Assembly (NCBI RefSeq): GCF_010119385.1
Contig: NZ_VFIE01000019.1
Span: 200,302-264,301 of the forward strand
Source: Nesterenkonia haasae
GTDB lineage: Bacteria; Actinomycetota; Actinomycetes; Actinomycetales; Micrococcaceae
Direction of reading: 5' to 3'
DNA length: 64,000 bases
Every line of letters begins with the position of its first letter. Positions within the stretch are counted from its first letter, which is position 1. Under the pieces are notes generated by a model, which had not been told where the DNA came from, searched no databases, and saw nothing but the letters and a program-made list of their open reading frames with translations. A program made the position numbers and the translations under genes. Shown in pieces: positions 60,297 through 64,000 of this stretch.

Positions 60297-63029
60297 CTAA
60301 GCCTTGGCTGCCGCGCGTGTACGTCCGCCCGGCGCTTTCTTCTTTGCTGGCCCTTGAGCCCGCTTCTCCGCCAGTAGCGAGTAGGCCTGCTCTTTGGTCA
60401 GCTGCTCCAGGGACACGCTGCGCGGAACTGTCGCGTTGGTCTCACCATCAGTGACGTAGGGACCGAACCGCCCATCCTTGACCACCACCGGCTTCTCTGT
60501 GGTGGGATCATTGCCGAATTCTGCCAGTGGCGGTTTTGCCGCTCCACGCCCACGCTGCTTGGGCTGGGCGTAGATTTTCCTGGCTTCTTCCTCAGTAATG
60601 GTGAACAGCTGCTCCTCATCCTGCAGCGGGCGCGTATCCGAGCCCTTCTTCAGGTAGGGACCGAACCGTCCGTTGAGGGCGAGGATCTCCTCCCCCGCCT
60701 CGTCAGTACCCACCGTGCGGGGCAGCGACAGCAGTTTCAGGGCGTCGTCGATGGTAACCGTCTCCAGGGTCATCGACTTCAGCAGGCTGCCGGTGCGCGG
60801 CTTCTCCTTGGGCGGCTTCTTCTTGGGCTTCGGTTTGCCGTTCTTGTAGTACTCAGTGGGTATCGCATCCATCGCGGCCTGGAGCTCTTCCTCCGTCGGC
60901 TCTGGGATCACCTCAGTGACATAGGGACCGTACCGACCATCCTTGACCACCACATCGCGTCCGGTCTCTGGGTCGGTGCCCAGAACTCGACCGGAGAGCG
61001 CGGCCTGGTCGAAGAGTTCCTCAGCGCGAGCCTTGGTCAGCTCGTCCGGTGCGAGGTCCGCAGGGATGTTCGCACGATCCAGCTTCAGGTCACCCTTATC
61101 ATCGGCCTCACCATCAGGATTGGGCCGTTCCAGGTACGGACCGTAACGTCCGACCCGGACCTCTACGCCTTCAGCGACCTCGATGGTGTTCACCGCTCGA
61201 GCGTCAATCTCTCCGAGGTTCTCCACCACATTCCGCAGGCCTTCTTCCCCTGTGGACGCGCCCAGGTAGAAGCCCTGCAGCCAAGCTTCACGTTCGATCG
61301 CTCCGCGGGCTATCTGGTCCAGGTCGTCCTCCAACCGAGCGGTGAAGTCATAGTCGACGTACTTGCCGAAATGCTCCTCCAACAGCCGGATGACGCTGAA
61401 CGCTGTCCAAGATGGGACCAGGGCTGAGCCGCGTTTGGTGACGTACCCGCGGTCCATGATCACCGAAATGGTCGGAGCGTAGGTGGATGGGCGGCCAATT
61501 TCGCGCTTCTCCAACTCAGCAACGATTGTGGCCTCGGTGTAGCGGGCGGGCGGGGATGTCTCATGCCCCTTGGCTTCAATATCCTCGCTGGTGAGGTTCT
61601 GTCCCTCTTCCAACTGGGGCAGGCGCTTATCAGCTGCCTTCGCCGAGGAGGCCGAGGCGTCGTCGTTGTCCTTCACCTCTTCATAGGCGGCCAAGAAACC
61701 CGGGAAGGTAATGACGGTGCCCGAAGCCCCAAAGGTCGCAGTCCGGCCGTCAGAGGCGCTGCCGGTGAGCCGCACACTGGCGGTAAACCCTTTGGCGTCG
61801 GCCATCTGTGAGGCCACTGTGCGCTTCCAGATGAGTTCGTAGAGCTTGAACTCGTCTGCGGAGAGTTCGTTCCTGACCTGCTTGGGGGTGCGGAAGGAGT
61901 CCCCGGCCGGGCGGATAGCCTCATGCGCTTCTTGGGCGGTCTCATTGCGGCGGCTGTACACACGGGGCTTCTCCGGCACTGAGTCAGCACCGTAGAGCTC
62001 GCTGGCCTGCCTCCGGGCAGCATTGAGCGCCTGGTTCGACAGGGTTGTGGAGTCAGTACGCATGTAGGTGATGTAGCCGTTTTCATACAACCGCTGGGCC
62101 ACCTGCATCGTGACCCGGGAAGAGAACCGCAGACGCCGGGCTGCGTCCTGCTGGAGGGTGGAGGTGATGAACGGTGGCTGGGGCCTGCGGGTGTAGGGCT
62201 TGTCTTCCAGCGAGTCCACAGTGAACCGGGTGCCGGTAAGGCCCTTTGCCAGACTTTCAGCATCGTCTTTGGTGAGAACGACGACGTCGCGCCGAGTCTT
62301 CTTCAACTCACCTTTGTCAGTGAAGTCCGAACCAGACGCAATGCGATCTCCGTCTACCGCATTCAGCTTGGCAGTGAACGTTTCGGCGCTTCCCGTGGCG
62401 AAGGTGCCCGTCAGGTCCCAGTAATCTGCGGGCACGAAGGCGAGGCGCTCACGTTCCCGGTCCACCACCATGCGGGTCGCCACGGACTGCACACGGCCAG
62501 CAGAAAGGCCTTTGCCCACTTTTCGCCAGAGCACAGGGGAAATTTCGTAGCCGTAGAGACGGTCCAGTATGCGGCGTGTCTCTTGGGCGTCCACCAGGTG
62601 CGAGTCGATCTCGCGGGGATTCTCCATGGCACGCTGGATGGCTTCTTTTGTGATCTCAGTGAACGTCAGCCGGTAGGTGGGAACCTTCGGTTTGAGGACC
62701 TCGTAGAGGTGCCAGGCGATCGCTTCACCTTCGCGGTCGGCGTCAGTGGCGAGATAGAGTTCGTCGGCCTCTTTGAGCTGCTTCTTCAGCTCTCGGACCT
62801 TGGACTTCTTCGAATCGGAGACCACATAGTAGGGCTCGAACCCGTTGTCAGGGTCCACAGCGAACTTGCCGAAGGGCCCCTTCTTCATATCTGCAGGGAG
62901 TTCTGAGGGCTGCGGCAGGTCACGAATGTGACCCGCAGAGGCGTCCACAATGAAGTCGTCGCCAAGGTACTTGGCGATCGAACGGGACTTGGCCGGGGAC
63001 TCGACAATCACGAGCTTCTTGCCTGACAC
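60297..63029 (-). CDS. topA: DNA topoisomerase I
   Basis: The protein has 910 residues. The TOPRIM domain has KLVIVESPAKSRSIAKYLG and LATDADREGEAIAWHL (DxDxE). The breakage domain has the active-site Tyr in NGYITYMRTDSTTLS. After about residue 600 come several C-terminal repeats of the type VGRYGPYLERPN, KDGRYGPYVTEV, NGRFGPYLKKGS and KDGRFGPYVTDG, then a Lys/Arg tail ending GGRTRAAAKA, as in actinobacterial TopA. It relaxes negative supercoils. The GTG at 63029 has AGGAG five bases upstream and fits the family start; an ATG at 63116 is too far upstream. Confidence 0.96.
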   Translation of the reverse strand: MSGKKLVIVESPAKSRSIAKYLGDDFIVDASAGHIRDLPQPSELPADMKKGPFGKFAVDPDNGFEPYYVVSDSKKSKVRELKKQLKEADELYLATDADREGEAIAWHLYEVLKPKVPTYRLTFTEITKEAIQRAMENPREIDSHLVDAQETRRILDRLYGYEISPVLWRKVGKGLSAGRVQSVATRMVVDRERERLAFVPADYWDLTGTFATGSAETFTAKLNAVDGDRIASGSDFTDKGELKKTRRDVVVLTKDDAESLAKGLTGTRFTVDSLEDKPYTRRPQPPFITSTLQQDAARRLRFSSRVTMQVAQRLYENGYITYMRTDSTTLSNQALNAARRQASELYGADSVPEKPRVYSRRNETAQEAHEAIRPAGDSFRTPKQVRNELSADEFKLYELIWKRTVASQMADAKGFTASVRLTGSASDGRTATFGASGTVITFPGFLAAYEEVKDNDDASASSAKAADKRLPQLEEGQNLTSEDIEAKGHETSPPARYTEATIVAELEKREIGRPSTYAPTISVIMDRGYVTKRGSALVPSWTAFSVIRLLEEHFGKYVDYDFTARLEDDLDQIARGAIEREAWLQGFYLGASTGEEGLRNVVENLGEIDARAVNTIEVAEGVEVRVGRYGPYLERPNPDGEADDKGDLKLDRANIPADLAPDELTKARAEELFDQAALSGRVLGTDPETGRDVVVKDGRYGPYVTEVIPEPTEEELQAAMDAIPTEYYKNGKPKPKKKPPKEKPRTGSLLKSMTLETVTIDDALKLLSLPRTVGTDEAGEEILALNGRFGPYLKKGSDTRPLQDEEQLFTITEEEARKIYAQPKQRGRGAAKPPLAEFGNDPTTEKPVVVKDGRFGPYVTDGETNATVPRSVSLEQLTKEQAYSLLAEKRAQGPAKKKAPGGRTRAAAKA

Positions 63030-63351
63030 AGAACTCCTAGAGCGTTGGCACGTGTGTGCAGATGGCGATCGGTGGGCCATCGAGTGCTCACTATAACAGC
63101 GGATCACGGAGCGCAATGGGCGGTGGTGAACAGTGCTGAGCCGTCAGCTGCCAAGAGCTCGGGATCGACGGCGCCAGCTGAGCACCTTGCGCGAACCCCA
63201 ATAACAGGTAATCACACGCGCCAGGCTTAAGAACGGTTTCTCGCTGCTCTCCACCTCCGAAGACAGGACAAATATGTCCCCACCAGCGTCCCAGCACCGT
63301 ATCCTGTAAGGCTCGCTGGCCAGCGAGAGGCACAGGATCCGGGAGGGGGAT
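63030..63351. other. Intergenic region between topA and the nagA pseudogene
   Basis: These 322 bases carry the palindrome GGACA-AATA-TGTCC (63266-63279) and the perfect 16-bp palindrome at 63312-63327. I see no ORF worth calling. The first could be an operator for the former nagA promoter. Confidence 0.4.
63312..63327. repeat. Perfect 16-bp palindrome
   Basis: CTCGCTGGCCAGCGAG is a perfect palindrome 25 bases before the conserved part of the nagA pseudogene. It could be an operator or a hairpin in the leader. Confidence 0.6.
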
Positions 63352-63989
63352 GTCATCATCAGTGCAGGCGCGGTGTTGTGGAGCGGACCCACTCGAGATC
63401 TCCCCGAGGCACTGCGGCGCAGCGCAGACACAGTCTCCTGGGGAACATCCAGCGATGGGATCATCACCCCGGGACTGGTGGATCAGCATCATCACGGCTG
63501 CTTCGGCATGGACTTCGGCTCCTCCCATGAGCGCGCCATCCGCGACACGCTGCCCGCCCTCTACGCAACGGGCACCACCTCAATGGTGGCCAGTCTAGTG
63601 AGCGCCGACCTTTCTCACCTGGTAGAACGTATCGAGATACTGGCCCCCCTAGTAAGGGAAGGCCAGCTGGCTGGAATCCACCTGGAGGGCCCGTTTCTCG
63701 CGGAGGGACGCTGCGGAGCTCACGACCCGGCACTGCTGCGTCACCCGGACGAAGTCGATCCCGCAGCCCTGTTGGCAGCCTGGGACGGGGTGTTACGCAG
63801 CATCACCTATGCCCCCGAGCTGCGGGGTGCCGCAAAACTGGCCCGAGCTGCGCTCGAGCAGGTATGTCCGATGCCCGCACGATCGAGACACTGCGCTCCG
63901 GTGCGGCCGCAGACCTGCTGGTGCTTGAGGACCGGGGCGACGGAGACCTGGAACGGCTGTAGATACTGCGGCGCGGTGAATACGCGTAA
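63352..63989 (+). pseudogene. nagA: Decayed N-acetylglucosamine-6-phosphate deacetylase
   Basis: The first frame gives GIITPGLVDQHHHGCFGMDF (metal-binding HxH-like motif), ATGTTSMVASLVS and LAGIHLEGPFLAEGRCGAHDP, all NagA hallmarks, and runs to about SITYAPELRGAAKLARAALEQ. The sequence then jumps in another frame (from 63864) to the C-terminal TIETLRSGAAADLLVLEDRGD, stops at TAG 63960-63962 and continues in frame to ILRRGEYA-stop. So the middle, including the catalytic His/Asp region (roughly 180 residues), is deleted, with a frameshift and a nonsense codon. No normal start codon lies in frame at the expected place; GTC follows a GGGAGGGGG site. Confidence 0.85.
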
Positions 63990-64000
63990 GTCACAGGCGA

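Noticed and set aside
1-64000. CRISPR arrays, rRNA genes, IS elements
   Set aside because: I saw no spaced direct repeats, rRNA-like sequence or transposase anywhere in the window.

Overview
The window is a bacterial chromosome segment with fairly high GC and frequent GTG/TTG starts with strong Shine-Dalgarno sequences. It carries a 32-codon bS22-type ribosomal protein, tandem CNNM proteins and serS / lipid kinase / pheA neighbours. This fits an actinobacterium, most likely Micrococcales. The ectABC operon suggests a salt-tolerant member such as a Nesterenkonia-like organism. The genus is inference; no rRNA or other phylogenetic marker was compared.

Region 1 (1-30 kb) is almost entirely carbohydrate and polyol catabolism. 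A divergent locus pairs a cupin / DUF6807 (PmoA-like) / Gfo-Idh-MocA operon (1-2586, minus) with an LplB/LplC/LplA-type ABC importer and a YesL-type membrane protein (2980-7538, plus). Both arms carry near-identical LacI-type operators. Next come a MalEFG-type importer with a GH3 glycosidase (7554-13148, minus) and a two-gene dehydrogenase/isomerase unit (13379-15376). The largest block (15560-25552) reads as a tetritol (erythritol/L-threitol) pathway: a ribose-type ABC importer with a DUF2291 protein, a polyol dehydrogenase (EltD-like), a triosephosphate-isomerase homologue (LerI-like), a DhaK-DhaL kinase (LerK-like), a SorC-type regulator and an RpiB homologue (DerI-like). A shared 12-bp motif stands before all three of its transcription units. 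A GntR-controlled set (25740-29939: SDR, SMP-30 lactonase, sugar isomerase, PGDH_C-domain dehydrogenase) looks like an oxidative route for a sugar or sugar acid that I cannot name with certainty.

Region 2 (30-48.6 kb) is mostly housekeeping and stress genes: dps, serS, a lipid kinase, a HAD hydrolase split by an in-frame TAG in front of its TetR regulator, pheA, a rhodanese, an amidase, a gene-poor stretch with a well-supported 36-codon ORF, csbD, ectABC, KtrB/KtrA-type potassium uptake, two CNNM/CBS proteins, acuC, bS22, a glutaredoxin-like protein and proC.

Region 3 (48.6-57.9 kb) is an accessory island between proC and the ppx/topA side: type I restriction-modification genes hsdM-hsdS, a membrane-anchored unknown protein, an RHH/RelE toxin-antitoxin pair, hsdR, and a TetR-controlled unknown gene with a double palindromic operator. 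hsdR overlaps proC by four bases. Region 4 (57.9-64 kb) returns to core genes (sugar isomerase, Ppx/GppA, topA) and ends in a decayed nagA pseudogene.
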